DNA of 64,000 nucleotides from Arthrobacter sp. FW306-2-2C-D06B (lineage in GTDB: Bacteria; Actinomycetota; Actinomycetes; Actinomycetales; Micrococcaceae), in the NCBI RefSeq assembly GCF_021789175.1, contig NZ_CP084560.1:2480001-2544000 (forward strand), written 5' to 3'. Below, piece after piece: positions 37,352 through 45,114 of this stretch. The notes beneath the pieces are model-generated. The model did not search any database. It saw only the letters and a list, made by a program, of their open reading frames with translations, and was not told where the DNA came from. The position numbers and the translations under genes are program-made. How positions within the stretch are numbered: the stretch's first letter is position 1; the number at the start of each line of letters is the position of its first letter.

Positions 37352-38476
37352 GTGAATGATGCCGTTCCAGGTTTTGTCCCGCGGATGCTGGTGGCTCCGG
37401 ACATCGGGCTGTTCCGGGCTGATGAACGGGTTTTCATGGCCATGCTTGATGGCTGGCGCGCGCAGATGCTTGCCCGCGGCCTCACGACAGAGACCATCAA
37501 GCAGCGCTGCCAGCTGCTGGAGCGTTTTCAGCGCTTCACAGGGGAATTTCCGTGGCAATGGGGTCCGGCGGACATCGATGATTTCCTGGGCGATCTGCGC
37601 TCGGGCGAAAAGCCAATCAGCCTGAAGACACTGCGCTCGTACAGTAACGCCGTGGCAATGTTCTGTTCATTCCTGACGCACCCTGGCTATGGCTGGGGCG
37701 AGTTCTGCGAACGGACCTTCGGCGATATACCTAGCCAGATCTGCTTCGAGTGGAACATGCCACGGCACACCACCGAGGATGCCGTCCCGGCGAAGAAACG
37801 CTCGTTCACCAAGGCGGAACTGCAGCGGCTTTTCGACCACCTCGATGACCTGGTCGACCAGGAATACGCCGCCGGCAGCAAGCGCTGGCTGCCCTTGTTC
37901 CGCGACTCGGTAGCATTCAAGGTCTGCTATGCCTACGGGCTTCGCCGGCGCGAAATGACCATGCTGGACCTGGAAGACTTCGGCCCGAACCCGCACCTGA
38001 GCGACTACGGACGGTTCGGAGCAGTCCAGATCCGGTTCGCCAAGGGCACGGCAGGCTCAGGACCCAGACGGCGCACCGTGTTGACCGTGCCGGAATTCGA
38101 TTGGGTCGTGGACCAGCTCAAGACCTGGACAACCGGCGGCATGCGTCAACAGTTCCCGACAGCTGAACGGTCATCGGCCCTTTGGCCCAGCGAGCGTGGC
38201 ACCCGGATGTCCTTGGGCTCCTTCGGGGACGCGTTCGCCGCCGCACGGGACGCCGTCGGCCTGCCCCAGGAGCTGGGACTCCATTGCCTCAGACACTCCT
38301 ACGTGACCCACCTGATCGAAGCCGGCTACGATGCGGCCTTCGTGCAGACACAGGTTGGGCACTCCTACGCCTCAACCACCGGGCTCTACACCTCGGTATC
38401 GTCGGACTTCAAGCAGAAAACCGTGCAACAGATGATTGCACGCCGCATCGCGAACTTGGAGGACCCAGATGCCTGA
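37352..38476 (+). CDS. tyrosine recombinase/transposase A of the trio
   Basis: This 374-residue site-specific recombinase has an N-terminal SAM-like DNA-binding domain (about residues 30-130). Its catalytic domain has all expected residues: Arg198 in YGLRRREM, a Lys in FAKGTAGSG, His311 and Arg314 in HCLRHSY, His337 in VGHSY and the nucleophile candidate Tyr346 in TTGLYTSV. It should cut and rejoin DNA through a phosphotyrosine. The GTG start at 37352 has GGGG 6-7 nt upstream. It overlaps the next gene by 8 nt. Similar in size to Tn554 TnpA. Confidence 0.92.
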   Translation: MNDAVPGFVPRMLVAPDIGLFRADERVFMAMLDGWRAQMLARGLTTETIKQRCQLLERFQRFTGEFPWQWGPADIDDFLGDLRSGEKPISLKTLRSYSNAVAMFCSFLTHPGYGWGEFCERTFGDIPSQICFEWNMPRHTTEDAVPAKKRSFTKAELQRLFDHLDDLVDQEYAAGSKRWLPLFRDSVAFKVCYAYGLRRREMTMLDLEDFGPNPHLSDYGRFGAVQIRFAKGTAGSGPRRRTVLTVPEFDWVVDQLKTWTTGGMRQQFPTAERSSALWPSERGTRMSLGSFGDAFAAARDAVGLPQELGLHCLRHSYVTHLIEAGYDAAFVQTQVGHSYASTTGLYTSVSSDFKQKTVQQMIARRIANLEDPDA

Positions 38477-38822
38477 ACAGCGCCGGATCGGCTACCGCTG
38501 GAACCTGCGAGCCCTGATGGCAAAGCAAAACCTCTGGAAGACCACCGAACTGATGCCGCTCCTGAAATCCCGTGGCATCAACCTCTCCGAAAGCCAGGTC
38601 TACAGGCTGGTCACCTCCACACCGGAGCGCATTCCGGCCAGGACATTCGCCGCGCTCTGCGACATCCTGGACTGCACACCAAACGACTTATTCGAACCTT
38701 TCGTGGAAATGCGCGCCGCGGCGACAGCCAACGCCCCCAAGCGCAGCGAAGACCTCGGCATCCAACCAGGCAACCCCATCGCCCGACGGGTCCGGCTCGT
38801 CACTTCCGAAGACGGTGAGTAG
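38469..38822 (+). CDS. small XRE-type helix-turn-helix protein of the trio
   Basis: This 117-residue protein has a Cro/C1-type helix-turn-helix (LMPLLKSRGINLSESQVYRL then ARTFAALCDILDCTPNDLFE, about residues 25-75) and a basic flexible tail. In recombinase trios a small protein of this size sits next to or between the recombinases and may set direction or repress the operon. It overlaps both neighbours by 8 nt, so all three genes are translationally coupled. Confidence 0.88.
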   Translation: MPEQRRIGYRWNLRALMAKQNLWKTTELMPLLKSRGINLSESQVYRLVTSTPERIPARTFAALCDILDCTPNDLFEPFVEMRAAATANAPKRSEDLGIQPGNPIARRVRLVTSEDGE

Positions 38823-40269
38823 GCCCCGCAAGGCAGAGGACCCCATTCGCTGGCCGGTCCCCTGCGGCCGCTGCAGCCAACACCACCAAACGGTCGCGCG
38901 CTGGCCCGACGGCGGAGTATGCGGCTACTGCTATCAGCAAGCAAAACGCACCCGCGGGGTCTGCGGATGCGGCCACGAAGGCATCCTGCCCGGAATCATC
39001 GATGAACAACCGGCATGCCGGAGATGCTCAGGCGTTCGACTCAATATCGACTGCCAGGGCTGCGGCGCCGAAGACGAACTCTATACCGGTGCACGCTGCT
39101 GGACCTGCGTCCTCGGCGACATCGTGGACAACCTACTAACCAACCCGGCCACGGGAATCATGGCCACCGAACTGATCCCGCTGGCGGCGGCACTGAAGAC
39201 CATGAAACGGGCCAACAGCGGCATGACCTGGATCCGGCAAAAACACGTCACCAACTTCCTGCGAAACCTCGCCACTGCACCCAAAATCAGCCACGATACG
39301 TTCGATGAACTGCCCGACTCACGCACCCGCGAATACGTCCGGGGACTGCTCATCGAACACGGCGTGCTCCCCCAGCGAAATGCTTTCCTGACGCGCTACG
39401 ACGGATGGGCCACCCAAGCCCTGGAACGCGTCAGCGACCCACAGAACCTTGACGTGATCCGCCGCTACATCCGCTGGCACCACCAGCGACGCATGAACCT
39501 CATGGAGGAAGTCTCCCGCGGCACCTTCCTCCGCGCAAAACAGGAAGTCACCGTCGCCATCGACCTCCTGAACTGGCTCACCGGCCACGACATCAAACTG
39601 CCCGAGCTGCAGCAGTCCCACCTGGACGTCTGGCAAGCCGAAGGACCCACGACGAGACGCATCGCTGAGCGCTTCCTCAAATGGGCCATCAAAACCAAGG
39701 CCGCCCCAGCGGGGCTCGCCATCATCCCGCACCGCCGCGGCACCAGCCACCGATTGCCCAAGCCCGGCCAGGACCAAGCACTCCAAAAAGTCATCCACAC
39801 CAACGGACTGGAGACCCGTGACCGGGCCGCCGCGATCCTCATCCTCGTCTTCGGACAACAAGCCGAAAACATCGCACGGCTAACCTGGGACGAAGTCACC
39901 GTTACCGACGACCTAGTCACCATCCAGCTCGGCAGTATCCAGATCGCGTTGCCAGACCCTCTTGCGCAACCTTGGCGGGAGCTCGCCGCAAACCCGGGCC
40001 ACGAACTGACCGCAGCACACCCCAACACCAAATGGGTGTTCCGCGGAGCATCACCCGGACGCCACATCAACCCAGGACACCTCACGACCCGCCTCAGCAA
40101 GCTCTTCAGCACCCGCGCCGCACGCCTGGGAACACTCCACGAACTCACCAAACTCGCCCCCGTCGCCATCATCGCCGAAACCCTCGGCTACTCCCCCACC
40201 ACCATCGAACGCCACGCCACAGACTCAGCCGCCGCCTACGCCAAATACATCGCGGCACGGCGCTCATGA
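38815..40269 (+). CDS. zinc-rich, catalytically degenerate recombinase-like protein of the trio
   Basis: This 484-residue protein starts at GTG 38815, overlapping the HTH gene by 8 nt. The N-terminal ~100 residues hold about a dozen Cys in CxxC pairs (CGRC, CGYC, CGCG, CRRC, CQGC, CWTC), suggesting two or three zinc ribbons. The middle and C-terminal parts follow a tyrosine-recombinase outline, but the catalytic positions are lost. FGQQAENIARLTW replaces the Arg-containing helix, TLHELTKLAPVAI stands where HxxR should be, and no LGH-Y pair with a nucleophile is convincing. It probably acts as a non-catalytic DNA-binding partner. The frame opens earlier at 38572, but that part shadows the HTH gene. 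Confidence 0.82.
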   Translation: MSRPRKAEDPIRWPVPCGRCSQHHQTVARWPDGGVCGYCYQQAKRTRGVCGCGHEGILPGIIDEQPACRRCSGVRLNIDCQGCGAEDELYTGARCWTCVLGDIVDNLLTNPATGIMATELIPLAAALKTMKRANSGMTWIRQKHVTNFLRNLATAPKISHDTFDELPDSRTREYVRGLLIEHGVLPQRNAFLTRYDGWATQALERVSDPQNLDVIRRYIRWHHQRRMNLMEEVSRGTFLRAKQEVTVAIDLLNWLTGHDIKLPELQQSHLDVWQAEGPTTRRIAERFLKWAIKTKAAPAGLAIIPHRRGTSHRLPKPGQDQALQKVIHTNGLETRDRAAAILILVFGQQAENIARLTWDEVTVTDDLVTIQLGSIQIALPDPLAQPWRELAANPGHELTAAHPNTKWVFRGASPGRHINPGHLTTRLSKLFSTRAARLGTLHELTKLAPVAIIAETLGYSPTTIERHATDSAAAYAKYIAARRS

Positions 40270-40283
40270 CGGAGAATGAAGCA

Positions 40284-40694
40284 ATGAATGAGGTGACTAT
40301 TGGACATCAAGGCACACTCATTTTCCGCGTCGAGAACACCCGCGGCAGTCGAAACGGGCAAATCGAGAACCTGACAGTTACCGCACATCTGCCCGGTCTC
40401 AACGCCACAAAGGACGTCTGGGATTTCGACGGTTGGTCGGGGTTGCTGTCCTTCTTTGAGGAACTTGCAAGCAATTGGCGAGGCTGGGACGGGGAGAAAG
40501 ACTTCGACTCCATAGAAGGCGACCTTACATTGACGGCGAAGCACGACGGCCACGTTCGCATAGCCTTTGAGCTCAGAGAATACGCCGGCGCAACTCCATG
40601 GGCGGCCAAAGGAGAACTCACCTTGGATCCAGGCGAAGAACTGACCGCCGCAGCGCAGTCACTTCGAGACCTGTTGGCCGGCACCAAGCACTAA
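40284..40694 (+). CDS. DUF6228 family protein, possible immunity protein
   Basis: This 136-residue protein contains the pattern DVWDFDGWSGLLSFFEELAS followed by NWRGWDGEKDF and a closing ELTLDPGEEL, as in the actinobacterial DUF6228 family. That family often occurs near polymorphic-toxin loci and is thought to include immunity proteins. GGAG lies 9 nt before the ATG at 40284. An alternative ATG at 40266 overlaps the recombinase stop (ATGA). It is the first passenger-like gene after the trio and ends 86 nt before site R1. Confidence 0.78.
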   Translation: MNEVTIGHQGTLIFRVENTRGSRNGQIENLTVTAHLPGLNATKDVWDFDGWSGLLSFFEELASNWRGWDGEKDFDSIEGDLTLTAKHDGHVRIAFELREYAGATPWAAKGELTLDPGEELTAAAQSLRDLLAGTKH

Positions 40695-40780
40695 GCGACC
40701 GAAGCGGAACATGTCGGTTTCAGGCTGACTCCAGCCATCCGTCGAAAACCGCCTACTCCCGGCTCACGAATACCCGTGCA

Positions 40781-40824
40781 TGCCAGTTAAGTAGGACGAG
40801 TAGAAGTAGATGAGAGAACTCGTC
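40781..40824 (+). repeat. palindromic-armed site R1
   Basis: Arms GACGAGT (40795-40801) and ACTCGTC (40818-40824) flank AGAAGTAGATGAGAGA, which is identical to the site L centre at 13 of 16 positions. The three outer arm positions differ from site L and are compensated on the other arm. The upstream TGCCAGTTAA also aligns with site R3. It lies 7 nt from the stop of the SMI1/KNR4-type gene. Confidence 0.7.
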
Positions 40825-40831
40825 TCAGAAA

Positions 40832-41386
40832 CTAAACCCATCGGCCCTCCGCTAAATCAGACCAAAAGTCGACACGATAGGTCGGTAACTTCACGTCGGG
40901 CTCCCGGAAAAACTCAGCCGCGAAGTAGGCAGCAAGATCACTGCCGTAATAGATCACGTCCGTCTGGTAGACAGAAAAAACGGGACTTCCCGTCGGCGAT
41001 GGCGCTCCTGGCAGAAAACGGTGCGAGTAGATAGGAATCAGCGTCGGCACGAATTGCATATGTTCCCGCGCTGCCTGCAAAGCCGTAGCTGTTTCACCTG
41101 GCCTTTCGCCCCATTCATCGGGCCAGAAGGCATTCTGCTCGACGTCAAACAGGACTCCTTCCAAGGGCCAGCTAAGCCGCTGACGAATCCCGTCAGGCTC
41201 CCCCAACCAATCAACCCATTTAGGGCCGAGCGGAGTAGCCAGACTCAGCAGCCCCGCATGATCAGGGCTGAACTTGATACCAAACTGCTGCTCAACGTCG
41301 GCGATCTCGTCAGTAGTTAAACCAGGACCCAACGGAATATGCGCCTCGTAAAGCGTCTCAATGGCTGTTTCGACGATAGAACCCAC
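40832..41386 (-). CDS. SMI1/KNR4-type (SUKH) family protein, possible immunity protein
   Basis: This 184-residue protein has the SUKH-like N-terminus LTTDEIADVEQQFGIKFSPD and the core WVDWLGEPDGIRQRLSWPLE. It also has GVLFDVEQNAFWPDEWGERP and a mid-protein FVPTLIPIYSHRFLPG. SUKH proteins are common immunity proteins to secreted or contact-dependent toxins, although no toxin gene is visible nearby. The gene is opposite in strand to its neighbours and fits tightly between site R1 and an inverted half-site, like a cassette. The start is GTG 41384-41386, with no strong ribosome site. Confidence 0.82.
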   Translation of the reverse strand: MGSIVETAIETLYEAHIPLGPGLTTDEIADVEQQFGIKFSPDHAGLLSLATPLGPKWVDWLGEPDGIRQRLSWPLEGVLFDVEQNAFWPDEWGERPGETATALQAAREHMQFVPTLIPIYSHRFLPGAPSPTGSPVFSVYQTDVIYYGSDLAAYFAAEFFREPDVKLPTYRVDFWSDLAEGRWV

Positions 41387-41398
41387 GCCTGAATCATG

Positions 41399-41415
41399 TC
41401 ATCTACTACTCGTCC
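41399..41415 (-). repeat. inverted half-copy of the R1 site (R2')
   Basis: Read on the minus strand, GGACGAGTAGTAGATGA matches R1 GGACGAGTAG(AAG)TAGATGA with a 3-nt deletion and no right arm. It lies 12 bp upstream of the SMI1/KNR4-type gene start, so that gene is bracketed by R1 and an inverted copy. Confidence 0.55.
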
Positions 41416-41433
41416 CACATCAACACGTCTCGC

Positions 41434-41470
41434 TGCCAGTCAATCAGCGGGAGTGGAAGTGGCTGCGCTT
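41434..41470 (+). repeat. degenerate site R3 (right boundary candidate)
   Basis: TGCCAGTCAATCAG followed by CGGGAGTGGAAGTGGCTGCG aligns with site L (17 of 20 in the second block) and with R1 (TGCCAGT exact). The right arm is not conserved. It is the rightmost copy seen. Confidence 0.5.
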
Positions 41471-41580
41471 CAGGTACTCAGTCTTCTCGACAGAGTCATT
41501 AGAAGTGCGATCGCTGATGAGATCACCGGCGAACCTTCCCTGGAGCCCGACATTGGGAACATCCTTGCACCGCCATCAAA

Positions 41581-41659
41581 CTCACAAAACTCACAGGGAC
41601 TCACACCGCCGCGGTACGCTGGCATCGGGCCAAACTCACAAGATACACAACGACTCACA
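41581..41659. repeat. cluster of CTCACA repeats with about 10-bp period
   Basis: CTCACA occurs at 41581, 41590, 41600, 41635 and 41654, with a TACACA variant at 41644. Spacings of 9-10 bp (one helical turn) within each of two groups suggest a repeated protein-binding site. It lies in the gene-free stretch 41387-42006, where I find no convincing coding sequence. Confidence 0.45.
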
Positions 41660-41835
41660 GGAGCGCGCTCCTCCGCCGTGCGGACAAAATCGACCTCCAC
41701 GCCGCAGTCCTTGGCAACTTCGCGCATGGATTGACAGTAAGACCCCGGGTCGGTTCCCCCTTGAAGCGATCGCTTCCCATGCCTTTCGGACCGCCCGGGC
41801 AACGAAAGATCTTCGACGCCAAGGGGGCGATTCAA

Positions 41836-41853
41836 CTGTCAAATTTTTGACAG
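41836..41853. repeat. palindrome CTGTCAAA-TT-TTTGACAG
   Basis: Two 8-bp arms in inverted orientation around a 2-nt centre lie 154 bp upstream of the large surface-protein gene. Operator-like in size. TGACAG also occurs singly at 41735 and 41889. Confidence 0.4.
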
Positions 41854-42006
41854 TGGAAGCCGCTGAGAATGCCCCCCTTTCACGTCGTGACAGTTCGAAA
41901 ATCAATCCCTTCTCCGCGATTGCGATTCGTCCGGCTCTCTACACACAGGACCACCCGAAGTGTGGTCATCGCGTGTATGGGCGCGTTAGAAGAGAAGGGA
42001 ACATAA

Positions 42007-44328
42007 GTGAGTCGAGGAAGATTCGAACCAGACACGGGCAACCCGCCGGGACAGACAAGGCGCTGGTCGGCGTTCGCCAAAACCGGTGCTCTGGCAGCCG
42101 CCGGCGCCCTGGCCATCTCCGCTATCGGGACCGGTGGCATCCTGGCGGCGCCTGCAGCGCAGGCCGCAACTGACCTGCCGGGCATGCACCAATCGGGCAT
42201 CACCGTCCAGGCTCCGCCGCCCCGGGCGTTTGGGGATTGGTCGATGTGGCTGGGATCCCTGAACCTGAACGGTGCCACCGGGGGTCCCACGGCTTTTTGC
42301 TTCGACGTCGGGATCCCGGCCGGACCGGCCGGATCCGGGGCGGTGGGTTCCCTCGGAAACCCGCAGCTTAACTACGCGATTCAGAAGTACCAGAGTGACC
42401 CTGCAAACCATGCAGCCTTGGCGTACCTCACTCACGAGCTCGCGGATCCGAGGTTCAACGTGCCGTGGAACGGCATTGGGGCCCCCTACCCTAACCTTCG
42501 GGATTCATCTGATCCGCAAATGCCCGGTGTCCGCGCCCGGGCCGCGGCGATGCTCGCCGACGCCCAGGCCAATTCCGGCCCGTATTCCACGCAACCTAAA
42601 CTCGCGATGGACGCTAACGGTCGCGGCGGCACAATCACCTCGACAGAGCTGGTTTCCGCAGCCGGGAACAAGCTGAGCGGCTTCTCGGCGCGCGCCATCC
42701 TGAACGGCCCCGCCGTGTGGGCAGGAACGAACTCCCAGGCAGTCAACCTCCGTACCGGAGATCAGCTCGGCTTCGCGGCGACCGGAAACGGAACAGTTTC
42801 CGTGACGCTGACGATCGACGCACCCGGGTCGTCGGCTACCACCTATTCGGTGCCCGGCTTCCAGAACCTTCTCGTTGCCGGCGGGGCTCAACCCGTCGCG
42901 GGAACGTCAGCCGACGCCAACGTGATCTTCGATTTCCAACCCGAAGCGACCTCGACCGCCGGCCGGTTTGTCGAGGGCGGCCAGCCCCTGATGGACGTCC
43001 TGCACGCGAACACGTCCACGGGAAACACCAATGACTGGGCTTTCGTGAACGGCGGCAACGTGCCTGCCCGCTTCGACGTCGACTGGTATTACAGCCCGGT
43101 CAGACTCGCCCCGAACGCCCAGATCCCGGCTGCAGTCGTGAAGGTTGCCTCCGGAACTGGCACCGCAACGGGACCGGGTGACGTGAAGGTGACCGGCGAC
43201 AAAAACGCGGACATGGCCGGCTATTACTACCCTGTGGCCCGTTTCTCAAAGGGGGCCCAGCCCGCCGAGCTGCAGCAGTACTTCCGTGCTGACTGGACCG
43301 CTGGCTTCAATGATCCCCATGAGGAGACGATCCAGAAGTACCAGCCGGCGGTGGTGACCAAGGCATCGGCCGTTGAAGACGGCAAGATCTACGACATCAT
43401 CACCGTGACCGGCAACGAGCCCGGCAAGGAACTCTCCGTGACCACGGACCTGGTTCTGACCTCCGCTGCCCCGATTGCCGGCGGCACCGACACCGTTCCT
43501 GCTGATGCCGACGTCATCGGTACCGTCACCACGAAGGTCACCGGGAACGGCGAATTCAAGACCGCGGCCGTCGAGGTTCCATGGGAGAAAATCGTCGCCG
43601 AGAAATGGTCCAAAGGCCTGAATGCCAATCTGTACTTCTCCGAGAAGATCGACGGTACCGAGTCCACCAAGGCGTGGGACGGCAAGGAACTGCTGCCCAA
43701 CGAAACTGTACCGATCAAGAAACCTTCGATCATCACCAAAGCCTCCGGGAACGGCACCGTGCCGCTCCTGGCCCATGACATCGGAATAGTCTCGGGCACC
43801 ATCCCTTCCGGCACCGGCATCAAAGTCACCACCAAAGTGAACCAGTACAAGTTTGACGACTCGACCGACGGCTCCGCCCAGGCCGTCTGCGCCAACCCGT
43901 CCTGGTCCTCCCCGGACCAGGACGTCACCGGTGCGGGGGCAATCACCTACCCGAGCCACACCATCGTCCACAAAGGCACCTACGGATACGTCGAGGAACT
44001 TAAGCTGACGATCGATAAGGGCGAGGGCAAGGAACCATTCACCGCGCAGTTGCATAAGGGCAACTGCGGCGAGAAGAACGAAACTGTCATCGCCTTCCCA
44101 GAAGCCGTCACCGTTACCCCAGACAAGCCGGCACTGATGGTCAACACCGGATTCGCGCCAACCACTGGCAGCGCACAAGAAGCCGGGCCGAACATGCCGC
44201 TGCTGATGACGGGCGGCACCGCCTTCGCACTGGCTCTCCTCGGCGGAGCAGGGCTGTTGTACCGCAAACGCTTCGACAACCTCCGAGTTGAAACGGATAA
44301 CGTCCAAGCGGACGAACATGCTGACTAG
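42007..44328 (+). CDS. large sortase-anchored surface protein with VaFE-like repeats
   Basis: This 773-residue secreted protein has a long signal peptide (about 1-57, ending AAQAA). The N-terminal domain contains AFCFDVG and QLNYAIQKYQ, reminiscent of actinobacterial thioester/adhesin heads. Two tandem beta-rich domains (about 445-560 and 565-710) begin with PAVVTKASAVEDGKIYDII and PSIITKASGNGTVPLLAHDI; they resemble VaFE surface repeats. The tail holds PLLMTGG, a membrane helix (TAFALALLGGAGLLY) and KRFDN. LLMTG is a divergent LPxTG. GTG 42007 has GAAGGGA upstream. A dedicated sortase-like gene follows, so the pair likely builds an anchored adhesin. Confidence 0.8.
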   Translation: MSRGRFEPDTGNPPGQTRRWSAFAKTGALAAAGALAISAIGTGGILAAPAAQAATDLPGMHQSGITVQAPPPRAFGDWSMWLGSLNLNGATGGPTAFCFDVGIPAGPAGSGAVGSLGNPQLNYAIQKYQSDPANHAALAYLTHELADPRFNVPWNGIGAPYPNLRDSSDPQMPGVRARAAAMLADAQANSGPYSTQPKLAMDANGRGGTITSTELVSAAGNKLSGFSARAILNGPAVWAGTNSQAVNLRTGDQLGFAATGNGTVSVTLTIDAPGSSATTYSVPGFQNLLVAGGAQPVAGTSADANVIFDFQPEATSTAGRFVEGGQPLMDVLHANTSTGNTNDWAFVNGGNVPARFDVDWYYSPVRLAPNAQIPAAVVKVASGTGTATGPGDVKVTGDKNADMAGYYYPVARFSKGAQPAELQQYFRADWTAGFNDPHEETIQKYQPAVVTKASAVEDGKIYDIITVTGNEPGKELSVTTDLVLTSAAPIAGGTDTVPADADVIGTVTTKVTGNGEFKTAAVEVPWEKIVAEKWSKGLNANLYFSEKIDGTESTKAWDGKELLPNETVPIKKPSIITKASGNGTVPLLAHDIGIVSGTIPSGTGIKVTTKVNQYKFDDSTDGSAQAVCANPSWSSPDQDVTGAGAITYPSHTIVHKGTYGYVEELKLTIDKGEGKEPFTAQLHKGNCGEKNETVIAFPEAVTVTPDKPALMVNTGFAPTTGSAQEAGPNMPLLMTGGTAFALALLGGAGLLYRKRFDNLRVETDNVQADEHAD

Positions 44329-44351
44329 AAGCACCTGGCTGTCAGATTGAC

Positions 44352-44399
44352 GCGGGGCACCCGGATCGAGCCACCCATGCTGGTCACCGGGTGCCCCGC
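44352..44399. terminator. intercistronic hairpin
   Basis: GCGGGGCACCCGG (44352-44364) and CCGGGTGCCCCGC (44387-44399) are perfect inverted copies. No T tract follows, and the sortase gene starts 23 nt later. It could attenuate or stabilise the surface-protein mRNA relative to the sortase. Confidence 0.6.
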
Positions 44400-44421
44400 C
44401 CCATACCCAAGGAAAATACAA

Positions 44422-45081
44422 ATGATCAAAATGCGCAGCTATGCCCGCGCCCGGTGGAACAACGTCGCACTGACCACGGTCGTCACCTGTAGCGTGGCCG
44501 GAGCCACCGCAAGCGTCTTGGCCTTCACCTCACCGCCCGCTCCCCCGGCGGCACCGCAGGCACCTGTGCTGGCGCCGTTCAAAGCCGCAGGACCGGACAC
44601 GTTCACCGGCCCGGCCCCGATCCACAACCTTCCGCCTAACACGCTTTCCGTCCCGGGCGTGGACCTCAAAGTAGGGCTCGTGGACCAAGGCCGTGACGGT
44701 GCCGGCTACCTGGTGGTCCCGGATGCCTCCAATGCTGCCCGCTACAGAGGGTCGGCGGCTGTGTGCGCCGAGAAGGGATCGGCCCTGCTGGCCGGGCACG
44801 TGAACTTCCCGGACGGGTCGCTCGCGCCGATGGCTTCCCTCGTCCGGGTGACCAAAGGCATGCCCCTCTACGTATCCGACAACGCCGGCGTTACCTGCAG
44901 ATACAAGATCATCGGTTTGGAATCATTGGGAAAAACGTCCCTGCCGGCAGATATCTTCGCCACCGAGGGCCCACATTTACTTCGGGTCGTCACCTGTGAT
45001 TTTGCCAGTCCCTTCGTGACGATTGCCGGGCATGCCCAGTTCGCCAACAACACCGTGGCCACCGCAATCCCCTGGCCATGA
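44422..45081 (+). CDS. class F-like sortase family protein
   Basis: This 219-residue protein has an N-terminal membrane anchor (about 14-36), a Pro/Ala-rich linker and a sortase beta-barrel. His126 (LLAGHVNFP) and Cys192 (LLRVVTCDF) sit where the catalytic His and Cys belong. The Arg that normally follows the Cys (as in the YRDN pattern) is absent: the aligned stretch reads AQFANNTVATA and there is no Arg after Cys192. It may be inactive, use another residue, or be specialised. The ATG at 44422 has AAGGAAAA upstream; the frame opens at 44347. Partner of the preceding surface protein. Confidence 0.8.
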   Translation: MIKMRSYARARWNNVALTTVVTCSVAGATASVLAFTSPPAPPAAPQAPVLAPFKAAGPDTFTGPAPIHNLPPNTLSVPGVDLKVGLVDQGRDGAGYLVVPDASNAARYRGSAAVCAEKGSALLAGHVNFPDGSLAPMASLVRVTKGMPLYVSDNAGVTCRYKIIGLESLGKTSLPADIFATEGPHLLRVVTCDFASPFVTIAGHAQFANNTVATAIPWP

Positions 45082-45114
45082 CTCACCACACCGGTCCAGA
45101 GCGGGTTGGCTCCG

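Larger units (their letters stand above)
37174..41467. mobile_element. putative recombinase-trio element with cassette-like sites
   Basis: The segment bounded by sites L and R3, which match at 17 of 20 positions in direct orientation, contains three recombinase-related genes. They are followed by a DUF6228 gene, internal site R1 and a SMI1/KNR4-type gene. The gene content (recombinase of about 370 residues, small protein of about 120, second large recombinase-like protein) recalls Tn554 TnpA, TnpC and TnpB. Exact ends and target are inferred from repeats, not proven. Confidence 0.5.

Noticed and set aside
40753..40761. Minus-strand CGGGAGTAG matching the first nine bases of site L
   Set aside because: Only nine bases match and neither the centre nor the second arm is present, so chance is likely.
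41470..41905. Two minus-strand ORFs of 121 and 89 codons in the gap before the surface-protein gene
   Set aside because: No known domain, and they cover the CTCACA repeats. Composition does not look coding. A decayed gene cannot be ruled out.
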